Of a DNA stretch of 64,000 nucleotides, positions 24,500-32,715 are shown in pieces. How positions within the stretch are numbered: position 1 is the first letter of the stretch; every line of letters starts with the position of its first letter. Below the pieces are notes generated by a model that was not told the origin of the DNA, searched no databases, and was given only the letters and a program-made list of their open reading frames with translations. The position numbers were made by a program, and so were the translations under genes. The stretch is taken from the NCBI GenBank assembly GCA_041751875.1, contig JBGSIC010000004.1:186001-250000 (forward strand), in the 5' to 3' direction. The DNA is from JBGSIC01 sp041751875. Lineage in GTDB: Bacteria > Bdellovibrionota > FAC87 > UBA2466 > JACKAF01.

Positions 24500-24925
24500 T
24501 TACGGATCCCCGATTCTGACCCACTCGGCTACTGAAGGCACCCACTCAAAAACTGACTTCAGTATCGGCGGCTCAAGAAACGCTATCGTCGCAAGCGGGG
24601 GAAGAGTTGCAACTTGGTGAAAATCACCAATCTCAGTTTCCAGAAGGTCACTCTCCCTTATCGCTAAAGGACCCAGGAGCTTTGGAATCTCGTCAACTTG
24701 TGTAAATTCCCTTGCCGGTTCGCTCCGACTTTCGGATACGGAATGGGCTCGTTTCGCAGGCAATCCCGATGTCGGGTCAGCTTTTAAGCCATTTCCCATC
24801 CATTCAAAGTTGGCACTCTTGGACGATTTCTGCGACGTTGCAACGGGGTCCTGATCCGCACCGAAGGGCTGAAACACAGCTGTCCCAAAGGCCACTACTA
24901 GGAAGAGAAAGAGGGGCTTTCTCAT
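24500..24925 (-). CDS. Small exported protein, unknown
   Basis: 141 residues with a signal peptide (PLFLFLVVAFGTAVFQPFGA). The mature part is polar with a few hydrophobic patches (VATLPPLATIAFLEPPIL) and no recognised domain or cysteine pattern. Its ATG overlaps the stop of the upstream 129-residue gene by four bases and has AGGAGAG upstream, so the two are co-translated. Periplasmic location inferred. Confidence 0.65.
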   Translation of the reverse strand: MRKPLFLFLVVAFGTAVFQPFGADQDPVATSQKSSKSANFEWMGNGLKADPTSGLPAKRAHSVSESRSEPAREFTQVDEIPKLLGPLAIRESDLLETEIGDFHQVATLPPLATIAFLEPPILKSVFEWVPSVAEWVRIGDP

Positions 24926-25311
24926 CGGCTCTCCTTTTCCGGTCCAACCACGGCGGAATAGATACGGCAGCTTCCCCTTAGAATTTCATAAACCCTCTCA
25001 CTCTTATAGGCAGTCGGTTTTTTTGCACAATACAGTACTACCAACACCTCACCTCGCAATGAGGCGGCTGAGGCCAATAGGTGATAGCTTTCATTCTCCA
25101 AGGGCGACGTGCCTGCAACATTGAGTGAATGAATGGTTTTTCCATCTGTATCCCGAACCCGTATGACTCGTCCCTCAATGCCACCCTTCTTATCACCCAC
25201 AACATAAGCGGCTTCAATGCCGCCCGATATATAGTAAGGGGTCTCCTGGGTACGCTCCCCATAAACGTTCACCGCAGACAGGACAAAAAAGAACAATAAC
25301 AGCTGTTTCAC
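24922..25311 (-). CDS. Small exported protein, unknown, paired with the next gene
   Basis: 129 residues with an N-terminal signal (QLLLFFFVLSAVNVYGE). The mature domain is beta-rich (GRVIRVRDTDGKTIHSL; GEVLVVLYCAKKP) and contains two cysteines that could form a disulfide. No family recognised. First gene of a two-gene unit overlapping by ATGA with the 141-residue gene. Confidence 0.65.
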   Translation of the reverse strand: MKQLLLFFFVLSAVNVYGERTQETPYYISGGIEAAYVVGDKKGGIEGRVIRVRDTDGKTIHSLNVAGTSPLENESYHLLASAASLRGEVLVVLYCAKKPTAYKSERVYEILRGSCRIYSAVVGPEKESR

Positions 25312-25406
25312 GTGCTTCTCCGATTTAAGGTAATAAGCAGTATTATCGTCCGAAATTGTGAAGAAATAATGTGGGGAAGCAGTCCGAGGTAGTTCCGATA
25401 AAGGCT

Positions 25407-26390
25407 TTACGTTCTGGGCACGTAAGTAACCTCAATGGTCATTCCTTCCGGCGGAGTCGAAGCAAAGACAAGTTCGCTCGTAGCAGTTTCAAAAGTATAG
25501 GGAGGACCGCTGACTTCCACACCATTCATAAAGAACTTCACTACCATGTCTGTATTATTGGGAAAGTTAAGGGTGAAACGGTCTTTGAGCTCTTCTAAAC
25601 GTAAACCCGTCACATCAATCTGATCCGAGAAGTTGCCGCACAAATCACCGGTTTCGCCAGAAAGGCTATTGGCGAGCTGGAAGTAACGATCTTCAAAATT
25701 CGGCTTATCAATATCGGCGTTGTAGAGTGTCGCGCAGCGATCCCCGCCACTGACATAGTTGACGGAGTAAACGCGGAGCAGCTCAGGATTATTGCCCTTT
25801 AATGTAAGAAACTGATTGCGGTACTCATTTAAAGTCTTGGGGCTCTTATCGTCTGCATCGGAGATAAAAAGAATAATCAGCGGCACGCCGGGACGAGGCT
25901 GATACGAACTCTTCAAGACAGACAACACACTCTCAAAGCCTTGATTGCGTGCGCCGGTTTGCAGGTTGATAATTTGCGAAATAATATTTCCGAAGAAGTC
26001 AGCCCGTTGGTTTACCGTTCCGAAGTTCTTACTGAGAATAATAGGATTGTTGCTGGGTTTAAGTCCCGGACGAATTTCCATGTCCGCGCTCACAAAAGCC
26101 ATGCGGTAGTCCACAGTAATGCCATCCAGCTTGGTGAAAAACTCTTTTGCTTCACTGATCAAATGAGTACGCGCATTGTACATGGGTGAGCGGTCATCGA
26201 TCATCCAGACGATATCAAGGTACTGAGGCAAATAGCTTTGAAGGAAAGTCTGCCTTTGGGTTTCACGCGTAAAGGTCGCTCCGGTATCGCAACCCGTGTT
26301 ACCGATCATCCAAAAGACGAGAAAGGCGAACGCAACCGTGCGGCTACGGGCCGTTCTGTTCAACTGTTTCTTTATTTCAAACCCAAACAT
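25407..26390 (-). CDS. Lipoprotein with von Willebrand factor A-like domain
   Basis: About 327 residues from the ATG at 26388-26390, with GAGGAAG just upstream (a GTG four codons earlier overlaps that site). Signal and lipobox FLVFWMIGNTGC. The vWA-like domain begins LDIVWMIDDRSPM: the MIDAS DxSxS is degenerate (D-D-R-S-P). It continues VDYRMAFVSADM and PLIILFISDADDKSP, the second vWA strand with Asp cluster. A C-terminal beta domain (about 240-327) follows. Such envelope lipoproteins usually mediate adhesion or protein contacts; the role here is unknown. Confidence 0.75.
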   Translation of the reverse strand: MFGFEIKKQLNRTARSRTVAFAFLVFWMIGNTGCDTGATFTRETQRQTFLQSYLPQYLDIVWMIDDRSPMYNARTHLISEAKEFFTKLDGITVDYRMAFVSADMEIRPGLKPSNNPIILSKNFGTVNQRADFFGNIISQIINLQTGARNQGFESVLSVLKSSYQPRPGVPLIILFISDADDKSPKTLNEYRNQFLTLKGNNPELLRVYSVNYVSGGDRCATLYNADIDKPNFEDRYFQLANSLSGETGDLCGNFSDQIDVTGLRLEELKDRFTLNFPNNTDMVVKFFMNGVEVSGPPYTFETATSELVFASTPPEGMTIEVTYVPRT

Positions 26391-26671
26391 GCTCTTCCTC
26401 ACGACGCTTAGGCGCGCCTACCCATCCGACACCGCGCCTAAATAGGCGTAAGGGTGCCCCGCATGAGGAAGTGCAATTAGTCCGCCATCGCAGGCATTAT
26501 GGTCTTCTGCTTCGATTTTAAGGGTTTAGGAGAAAGGGAGAAGGAAAGTGGGGGCGCGAGAGACTGGAAATACCGTCAGCGAAAGAGGCATCATGCCTGG
26601 AGGTGGGATAAGTACTCAATGAGAGAGACTTTCTTCTCAGTCAGCTTCCCTACACACCGGAGCAAAAATTG

Positions 26672-27406
26672 TTACCGTGCCCTGCCCTGGGGTAGAACCC
26701 AGATGGTTTCACAGAGGATGCCAAGATCCTGCAAAACCCCGTACTTAGAAATGTACTCCAGATCGTGCGAAAGCAGCTCGCGAGCTTCGCCTTCTTCATC
26801 TGTATACTGGCAGCGCACACGGCTTAATCCGGTAAGCCCTGCGGGTACCAAATAGCGAGCTTGGTAATCCGAAAGAGTTCTGCGATAAATAGCATCCTGA
26901 CCCAGGGGAATCGGTCTTGGACCTACCCAACTCATCTCGCCTCGCCAAATGTTGAAGATCTGCGGTAGCTCATCGAGATGAAACTTGCGCAGGTATTTTC
27001 CCACCCATGTCACCCGTGGGTCGCCTCTAAAACTCCCCTGCGTTCCGTCGTTGGGGTACATGGTTCGCAATTTCTGAATCCAAAACCGCTGTTCTCCGCG
27101 GCTTAGCCGCTCCTGCTGATAAAAAATGGGAAGAGACGGATTAGCAACTTTTACCAGCACTGCTAGACCGGCAATCGCGGGAAGCGTAACCGGAAGCGTC
27201 GCGAGCACCAACCCTTTGTCGAACACGGCCTTCCAACGGTGGTAGGGATGGTGGGAAAGCTCTTTCTCTAAAGACTGCTCTGGTTCGCCCCGAGTACCTA
27301 ACTGCTCTCGGCACACTTGTTGGGCGCCAACGGGAGCAGCAACAAAAGCGAACAACAACATGGCTGAGAGCCATGACCCAATCACCTGTTTTTGAATTTT
27401 CCTCAC
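26672..27406 (-). CDS. Short bacterial sugar transferase (polyprenyl-phosphate sugar-1-P transferase family)
   Basis: About 245 residues from the GTG at 27404-27406. Catalytic core as in WcaJ/PglC: entry helix VFDKGLVLATLPVTLPAIAG, then FYQQERLSRGEQRFWIQKLRTM, the Asp-Glu pair in GKYLRKFHLDELPQIFNIW, and EMSWVGPRPIPLGQ. These enzymes load the first sugar phosphate onto undecaprenyl phosphate. Unusually the N-terminus looks like a cleavable signal (LSAMLLFAFVAAPVGA) rather than the multi-TM domain of WcaJ. A second family member lies at 44173. It is preceded by an exported TPR-like gene. Confidence 0.8.
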   Translation of the reverse strand: MRKIQKQVIGSWLSAMLLFAFVAAPVGAQQVCREQLGTRGEPEQSLEKELSHHPYHRWKAVFDKGLVLATLPVTLPAIAGLAVLVKVANPSLPIFYQQERLSRGEQRFWIQKLRTMYPNDGTQGSFRGDPRVTWVGKYLRKFHLDELPQIFNIWRGEMSWVGPRPIPLGQDAIYRRTLSDYQARYLVPAGLTGLSRVRCQYTDEEGEARELLSHDLEYISKYGVLQDLGILCETIWVLPQGRAR

Positions 27407-27458
27407 CTGTTTGCCTAGTAAAGCCACAGGAAGGGGGGACGGGCAACGAGAATTTAAG

Positions 27459-28391
27459 CTAGGAACGCGGGCGTACAATCAGGAGCAGACTTTTTCTCAG
27501 GCGGTCGGAAATTTCATAAGGATCCCACTTAGTTTCCGGAAGTTCCGTCGCTAATTCGGTAAACTCTTTAAGATACCGCAAGGCTTCGGCACGGCGGCGT
27601 TTGTCCTTATATATAGACTGACCCATTCCGTAGTAAACCACCGCCCGCTGCGCGGGAAGAAGGCGTTCCGTTTGCAACAAACTTTCAAAATGGCTACGCG
27701 CGCGCTCCGGCTGTTGAGATTCGAGGAGTGCCATGGCAAATGCTACGCGCGTACGCACATCTCTTTGGGACGGGGGAAACGCAGCGATTAACCGAATCGC
27801 ATTGTCGTAATATTCGTTTTTTACATGAGCCTCAGCCAAAGGTCCCAATACGCTTGCCTGAAAAGGCTGGGCGGAATGAATTCTCTGCAACGTCTGGTAG
27901 TAACTATCCCAACGCTCGCGCTCTTTTTCGCACCGGGCTTTTTCAAACAGCACGAGAATATTTCCGCGTTCCGCCGCTGCGGATTCTTCGAGTAGCTGTA
28001 AAGCCAAGTCCCAGTCGCCCTGCTCTATGGGGGTTTGGGCCAACAAGAATTTAGCTTGCCCGAGATCCGTCACGAATAGTGATTGAAGCTCCGAAAGTTT
28101 CTTGGAAAGCGCCAAACGTTCCGCAGGGCCCAACCTTCCCCGCTTTTCGAGCCACTCTTTTAGGCGCTGATCGAGTGCAGCACGTCCCTCCTGCCATAAA
28201 GTGAGTTCCAATACCGAAAGAAAGGCGCCCAGTTGCTTGGGGTTTTGACGAGAGATAGTGTTCCAGATCTCTAACGACTCAGAATAAGCTTGATTGCGAT
28301 AGTAATATTCGGAAGCGCGAACCAGGGGGTCCGACACAGCGGCTAGGCCAAGAAGAGGCCAGCCACAGAAAACAATTATAAAAAGGCGCAC
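27459..28391 (-). CDS. Exported TPR-like protein
   Basis: 310 residues with a signal peptide (FIIVFCGWPLLGLAAVS), then helical repeats of TPR type (VRASEYYYRNQAYSESLEIW; LLAQTPIEQGDWDLALQLL; AVVYYGMGQSIYKDKRR). GTG start. It lies between an outer-membrane barrel gene and the short sugar transferase on the same strand. Periplasmic TPR proteins often act as scaffolds for polysaccharide export or assembly; that job is inferred from the neighbours. Confidence 0.75.
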   Translation of the reverse strand: MRLFIIVFCGWPLLGLAAVSDPLVRASEYYYRNQAYSESLEIWNTISRQNPKQLGAFLSVLELTLWQEGRAALDQRLKEWLEKRGRLGPAERLALSKKLSELQSLFVTDLGQAKFLLAQTPIEQGDWDLALQLLEESAAAERGNILVLFEKARCEKERERWDSYYQTLQRIHSAQPFQASVLGPLAEAHVKNEYYDNAIRLIAAFPPSQRDVRTRVAFAMALLESQQPERARSHFESLLQTERLLPAQRAVVYYGMGQSIYKDKRRRAEALRYLKEFTELATELPETKWDPYEISDRLRKSLLLIVRPRS

Positions 28392-28421
28392 GTTACCACG
28401 TCATCACGTCGCACGTTTATT

Positions 28422-29783
28422 CTAAAACGTAACTCCCAGGGTGCCCTTGGCTAGGAACACACCGCCATTACCCAACGCCGAGCCTGCGAACAAGTACCCT
28501 GCGTTCAACCCAAAAGCACAGTTTTTATAGACTTGGTGCTCAAGTCCCAGATCCACTTCAAGACCGAGATTCTTATTCGCGCCTTCCACCATGCGCGCCC
28601 AAATGACTTCGATTCCTGAGGACCAGTTTTGCGACCAATCGATTCTCACACCGGGACGAATCAAGTAGACACCGGAAAAAACATTTGCCCCGCCGTACGC
28701 AAAAAGACCGCCTAAGCCGACACTGTTGCCATCGGAAACATGCAAAGCGCCCATGAGCTCTTGCCCCATAATAAGCCCCGCGTGGCGGTTGCGGTTAAGT
28801 AGCGCAAAGCCGCTAAAGGATCCGTCGGCGTAGTTTCCATCCCCACTGACATACATGAAATCTAAGAAGGCTTTAAGGGAACTTGTTTCATAAGCCGCGT
28901 TCAAAAGCACACTAAAGGAGCTAAGCGAGTCCGCAGCATTGTCTCCGTTGCCGTCAAAAGCATCTCCGCCCGCCCAAGCAAGCTCACCGCCGAAACTAAA
29001 ATAACGAACCGTCTTCTTAATATAGAGATCGACTAAGTTGTTCGTGCTCGGGAAAGGTGTCGTGCCCGCGATAGCAGGCGACATTCCGACAGAAAGCGGA
29101 TTGATGTTGGGGTTGCCTTTACGGTTCTGCAACTCATACAAAATACCGGCTTCGACTTCGCTCTCCGGGTTTTCGTACTTCAAATAGACGGAATAATATT
29201 CGTGAACGTTCACACCGCGAAGAACGCTGGTGGCAAACGGACGAGAGTAAGCCACACCACCAACCACGTTACCTAAATGCAAACGGTAGTCGAAACGATC
29301 TAAAGTGGATTGCCAGTTGTCCCAAGTTTTGTCTCCGGCATCATAAATCAGCCCGTAACCCCAGCTAACCGGCATACGGCCCAAACGAAGGACGCCGAAA
29401 TCCGATGTCCACTGCAACCACACTCGACTGAGGATGAGGCCGACTGAGCTGGTATCGCCCCAGATAAATCCACCCTGCCCCGGTCCCAACGCGACATTCG
29501 CTGGCGGAGTCATCGGGCTCGTCGAAGTCGAGGGCCGATTGCTCGTGCCCGGCGAAGCCAGAAGTGACCACTGCGACTGGAGGCTAAAATGGTCATCTAT
29601 AATAAGGTTGGGTTGAAGAAGCGCTCTCGCTCCGAAATAACTCTTGGGTCCGGCTGTTCCGGGAGCTCCCAGAGCCAGATCACTGAAGTGACCGGTGTCG
29701 GCGCGGAGGCTTCCGCTAAAATTGATGGAGGCCGCAAACACAGGCCCAGCAACACATAGCAATGCGATAATAAGGAACTTCAT
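28422..29783 (-). CDS. Outer-membrane beta-barrel protein, porin-like, unknown
   Basis: 453 residues: signal peptide (FLIIALLCVAGPVFAAS), then aromatic/Gly-rich alternating strands throughout (ASINFSGSLRADTGHF; SFGGELAWAGGDAFDG) and a C-terminus ending LAKGTLGVTF, with the terminal Phe expected for BAM-dependent barrels. No specific porin family recognised. First of a three-gene minus-strand run with the TPR-like and sugar-transferase genes (31- and 52-bp gaps). Confidence 0.75.
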   Translation of the reverse strand: MKFLIIALLCVAGPVFAASINFSGSLRADTGHFSDLALGAPGTAGPKSYFGARALLQPNLIIDDHFSLQSQWSLLASPGTSNRPSTSTSPMTPPANVALGPGQGGFIWGDTSSVGLILSRVWLQWTSDFGVLRLGRMPVSWGYGLIYDAGDKTWDNWQSTLDRFDYRLHLGNVVGGVAYSRPFATSVLRGVNVHEYYSVYLKYENPESEVEAGILYELQNRKGNPNINPLSVGMSPAIAGTTPFPSTNNLVDLYIKKTVRYFSFGGELAWAGGDAFDGNGDNAADSLSSFSVLLNAAYETSSLKAFLDFMYVSGDGNYADGSFSGFALLNRNRHAGLIMGQELMGALHVSDGNSVGLGGLFAYGGANVFSGVYLIRPGVRIDWSQNWSSGIEVIWARMVEGANKNLGLEVDLGLEHQVYKNCAFGLNAGYLFAGSALGNGGVFLAKGTLGVTF

Positions 29784-29839
29784 AAGCGCCTACACTACGC
29801 AACTCACCTCTCTCGGGCAAGCTACTAATTAGATTAAGT

Positions 29840-29892
29840 AAAGGTGCCTGTGCACTTTCCGGACGAAGTACGGAAAGTGACCTGGCACCTTT
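29840..29892. repeat. GGAAAGGTGCC inverted repeat, copy 3
   Basis: 53-bp hairpin: AAAGGTGCC (29840-29848) and GGCACCTTT (29884-29892) with inner arms CACTTTCCG / CGGAAAGTG. It lies between the DUF507 pair and the barrel gene. Confidence 0.87.
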
Positions 29893-29903
29893 ACGGGAAC
29901 CAA

Positions 29904-30173
29904 CTACGACCCGGCGCGTCTTAATTCTTCTTCGTAATACTTCAGGTAGAGATTCTTCCACTGCTGGCTATGCTCAGGGGGAGCATTTTTCATGGATTCA
30001 ATGCGTGCTTTGGCGCGCTCTGCGCAGGCCGTTAGCTGGGACATGAACTGCATGCAAACTTTTTTGCCCTCACGGATGGCGGCGTCCTGGTCGGGGTAGC
30101 TCACCAGCCCCTGCTTTTTGATTCCTTCGAGGGCCAGATGCACCAAATGAACTATTTTCTCGTCGCTTAACAC
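29904..30173 (-). CDS. DUF507 family protein, second of a tandem pair
   Basis: 89 residues, soluble and helical. The opening LSDEKIVHLVHLALEGI and VSYPDQDAAIREGKKV follow the DUF507 pattern, but the C-terminal half is less conserved than its neighbour. It starts at GTG overlapping the TAG of the upstream paralog (TAGTG), so the two are translationally coupled. Function of DUF507 proteins is unknown. Confidence 0.7.
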   Translation of the reverse strand: MLSDEKIVHLVHLALEGIKKQGLVSYPDQDAAIREGKKVCMQFMSQLTACAERAKARIESMKNAPPEHSQQWKNLYLKYYEEELRRAGS

Positions 30174-30451
30174 TAGATCACCGCGTTCTTCTTCTTAATG
30201 AGTTCCCGCTTAATCATTTGGAACATTTTATCGCGATCCAGGTCGCTGCCTGCTTTCGACGCGTACTGTTCCAAGATTTTCTCTGCTTCTTCGTTAATTT
30301 GGTCTTCTACTTTCAGATCCTTAGCGAAAATTTCTTCCATTTTAGATAGAATTTCCGCCTCATTCGCCTTTAAATGGATAAGCTGTTTGCCCCGCAATGT
30401 ATGCAGGAGCTTCTGGCAGACCAATCGGATTTGGGTCTCGTTAAGACGCAT
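30173..30451 (-). CDS. DUF507 family protein, first of a tandem pair
   Basis: 92 residues, helical and cytosolic. MRLNETQIRLVCQKLLHTL, then a conserved end with DRDKMFQMIKRELIKKKNAVI, match DUF507 well. These short proteins occur in former deltaproteobacteria and Aquificae, with no known role. The ATG is only 17 bp from the divergent start of the PBP1-type gene, so their control regions must overlap. Confidence 0.78.
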   Translation of the reverse strand: MRLNETQIRLVCQKLLHTLRGKQLIHLKANEAEILSKMEEIFAKDLKVEDQINEEAEKILEQYASKAGSDLDRDKMFQMIKRELIKKKNAVI

Positions 30452-30468
30452 GGAAGGGACACTAGCCA

Positions 30469-32715
30469 GTGCCTAGCGATCAATCAACAAAGAAAGAAAA
30501 GCCCCAAAAAAAGGGGGCCCGTAACTGGGCGCGCGCCCTGGGTTTGACCGCGCTGGGTCTTTTTGCGGTGGGTACCCTGATTGTCGTTTTCGGGCTTATC
30601 TACGTCACTCTTATCCACGCACGCGTCCAACAAAGAATAGAGCAACTGCGGGCCACCCGTTCTTCGAAGTTCTACGCGTTTTTCCCTTCGCTGGCTGAAG
30701 GACAGAAAATCCAGAAGGCGGCGCTAACGAGTTTACTAGAAGCAGCCGGTTACCAAGCCCTAAACCCCGATGCGCGGCTAACGCCCAAAAGCTATAGTTG
30801 GAAGACCTCAGAAATATTGCGTCTGATGCGCCCCGCTTTCTCGGGACCTGGACACCCCTTAAGAAAAGAAGAGTTTCAGGTAACGTTTACGGCTCTCGAC
30901 GGCGCCCTTATCACGGAAGAGATCTTTGCTGTTGAAGCGCGCAGAGAAGTGGAAAGCCTCGAATTTTCCCCCAAGCAACTGGGTTACTTCTTCGCGGGCC
31001 GTTTGCGAAATCAAAGTTCTGTTCCCTTGTCTGACATTCCGGTTTCTTTGCGCTTAGCCTTTATGGCCATAGAAGATTCACAGTTTCTCGAGCATCACGG
31101 GGTGAGTCTGCGCGGCACGGTGCGCGCACTATACAAAGACCTCCTTGCGATGAAGTGGGTGCAAGGGGGCAGCACCATCACGCAGCAGCTGATGAAAAAC
31201 CTCTTCTTCTCCCGCGACAAAGTGATTACCCGCAAACTCAAAGAGGCGCTTTACGCCTTTGTCGCCGAATCCCGCTTTGAAAAAGAAGTGATACTTGAAG
31301 CTTACTTGAATGAAGTTTACCTAGGCCAATGGAACACACACGAAATTCACGGCGTCTCGGAAGCTTCTCAGTATTATTTCAGTCGCCCGGTTTTTGATTT
31401 GTCGGTCGCAGAAAGCGCGACGCTCGCCGCAATGGTACAGGGGCCAGGCATTTACAATCCTCACAAGTACCCTGACCGGCTTTTGGAAAGACGTAATGTC
31501 GTTCTAAAGAAAATGGCGGAAGTGGGCTTTATTCTGGATTCGGAAAGAGACCAGGCAATTCAAAGCCCGTTAGGCATTGCGCCGGCGGATCGCAATCTTA
31601 CCGACGCGGCCTACTTCATGGAACTCGCGCTGCAAGGGCTGCCCCCTTCATTGCGAGACCGCTTGGATGAAGATGCCATTACAGTTTACGTAACCCTTAA
31701 TCCGCTACTGCAAGCAGCCGCGTCAACAGCGCTTTCGGAACACGTTCAAAGGATGGAAGCGTACTACGCGTCGCTCAAGAAAAAACGCGAGGCGGGAAAT
31801 CTGCTTCAAGGCGCTTTGGTTTCCATGGATATCGCCAACTGTTCGGTTCTGGCTATACAGGGCGGGCGCAATTTTCGCGAGGCCCCCTTTAACCGCGCGC
31901 TCAATGGTAAACGCCAGCCGGGATCGCTCTTTAAACCTTTTGTCTTTTTAACGGCGTTTAGTGATCCTCCGGCAGATACGCACTACAACGCCGATAGCTT
32001 ACTCATCGATGAACCGTTTATCTGGGAATACGACAAGAAAACTTGGGAACCTCGAAACTACGACACAGAATTTCGCGGTCAAGTCACTCTTGCCGAAGCG
32101 CTGCAACTTTCGTTGAATATTCCCACCGCGCGCTTAGCCCAATCCGTGGGGCTTAAACCCATTCTTAAGAACTTAAAAAGCGCGGGCATTGAATCGTCCC
32201 TGCCGGCCATTCCTTCTTTGAGTTTGGGAAGCGCGGAAGTCACTCCCTTTGAGCTCGCAAACGCTTACACCACGCTAGCTCGCATGGGTCGCCGTTGCAT
32301 TCCGCGCAGTTACTGGAAAGCCTTTGATGATAGTGGAAAGCTCATCACCGAATCGTCTTTGGTAGAAACTCAAGCACTCGACCCCGAAGCGAGTTACGAA
32401 ACAGTGGAAATCTTAAAAGGGGTTTTTGCCACAGGCACCGCGCAGTCGGCACACCAAAGTGGACTGCGTTTGGAAGAATTCGCCGGTAAAACGGGAACCA
32501 CCAATGACTATAAGGATGCGTGGTTTGTGGGCTTCTCGCCTGAAGTGTTAACTTTGGTTTGGGTCGGCTACGACTCACAAGAAGCGGTGGAATTTCCAGG
32601 GGCAGTCGCGGCCCTTCCGATTTGGACGAATTTTATGAAAGTAGCTGCACCCTTTCTAAAGGGCAAAGACTTCGAACGCCTTCCGGCTTTAGATGAAGAC
32701 ACCAGCGAACACTAA
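30469..32715 (+). CDS. Bifunctional peptidoglycan glycosyltransferase/transpeptidase (PBP1B-like)
   Basis: Class A PBP that polymerises and cross-links peptidoglycan. 748 residues: basic cytosolic tail, TM helix (LGLFAVGTLIVVFGLIYVTLI), a regulatory-like region (about 65-180), GT51 domain with AIEDSQFLEHHGVS (catalytic Glu about 203), VQGGSTITQQLMKNLF and ILEAYLNEVYLGQ, then the transpeptidase with PGSLFKPF (Ser486), SLNIPTA, and GKTGTTND (Lys674). GTG start 17 bp from the divergent DUF507 start; no in-frame Met is near. Its stop overlaps the next, convergent gene by four bases. PBP1B rather than PBP1A by the extra domain before GT51 (tentative). Confidence 0.93.
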   Translation: MPSDQSTKKEKPQKKGARNWARALGLTALGLFAVGTLIVVFGLIYVTLIHARVQQRIEQLRATRSSKFYAFFPSLAEGQKIQKAALTSLLEAAGYQALNPDARLTPKSYSWKTSEILRLMRPAFSGPGHPLRKEEFQVTFTALDGALITEEIFAVEARREVESLEFSPKQLGYFFAGRLRNQSSVPLSDIPVSLRLAFMAIEDSQFLEHHGVSLRGTVRALYKDLLAMKWVQGGSTITQQLMKNLFFSRDKVITRKLKEALYAFVAESRFEKEVILEAYLNEVYLGQWNTHEIHGVSEASQYYFSRPVFDLSVAESATLAAMVQGPGIYNPHKYPDRLLERRNVVLKKMAEVGFILDSERDQAIQSPLGIAPADRNLTDAAYFMELALQGLPPSLRDRLDEDAITVYVTLNPLLQAAASTALSEHVQRMEAYYASLKKKREAGNLLQGALVSMDIANCSVLAIQGGRNFREAPFNRALNGKRQPGSLFKPFVFLTAFSDPPADTHYNADSLLIDEPFIWEYDKKTWEPRNYDTEFRGQVTLAEALQLSLNIPTARLAQSVGLKPILKNLKSAGIESSLPAIPSLSLGSAEVTPFELANAYTTLARMGRRCIPRSYWKAFDDSGKLITESSLVETQALDPEASYETVEILKGVFATGTAQSAHQSGLRLEEFAGKTGTTNDYKDAWFVGFSPEVLTLVWVGYDSQEAVEFPGAVAALPIWTNFMKVAAPFLKGKDFERLPALDEDTSEH

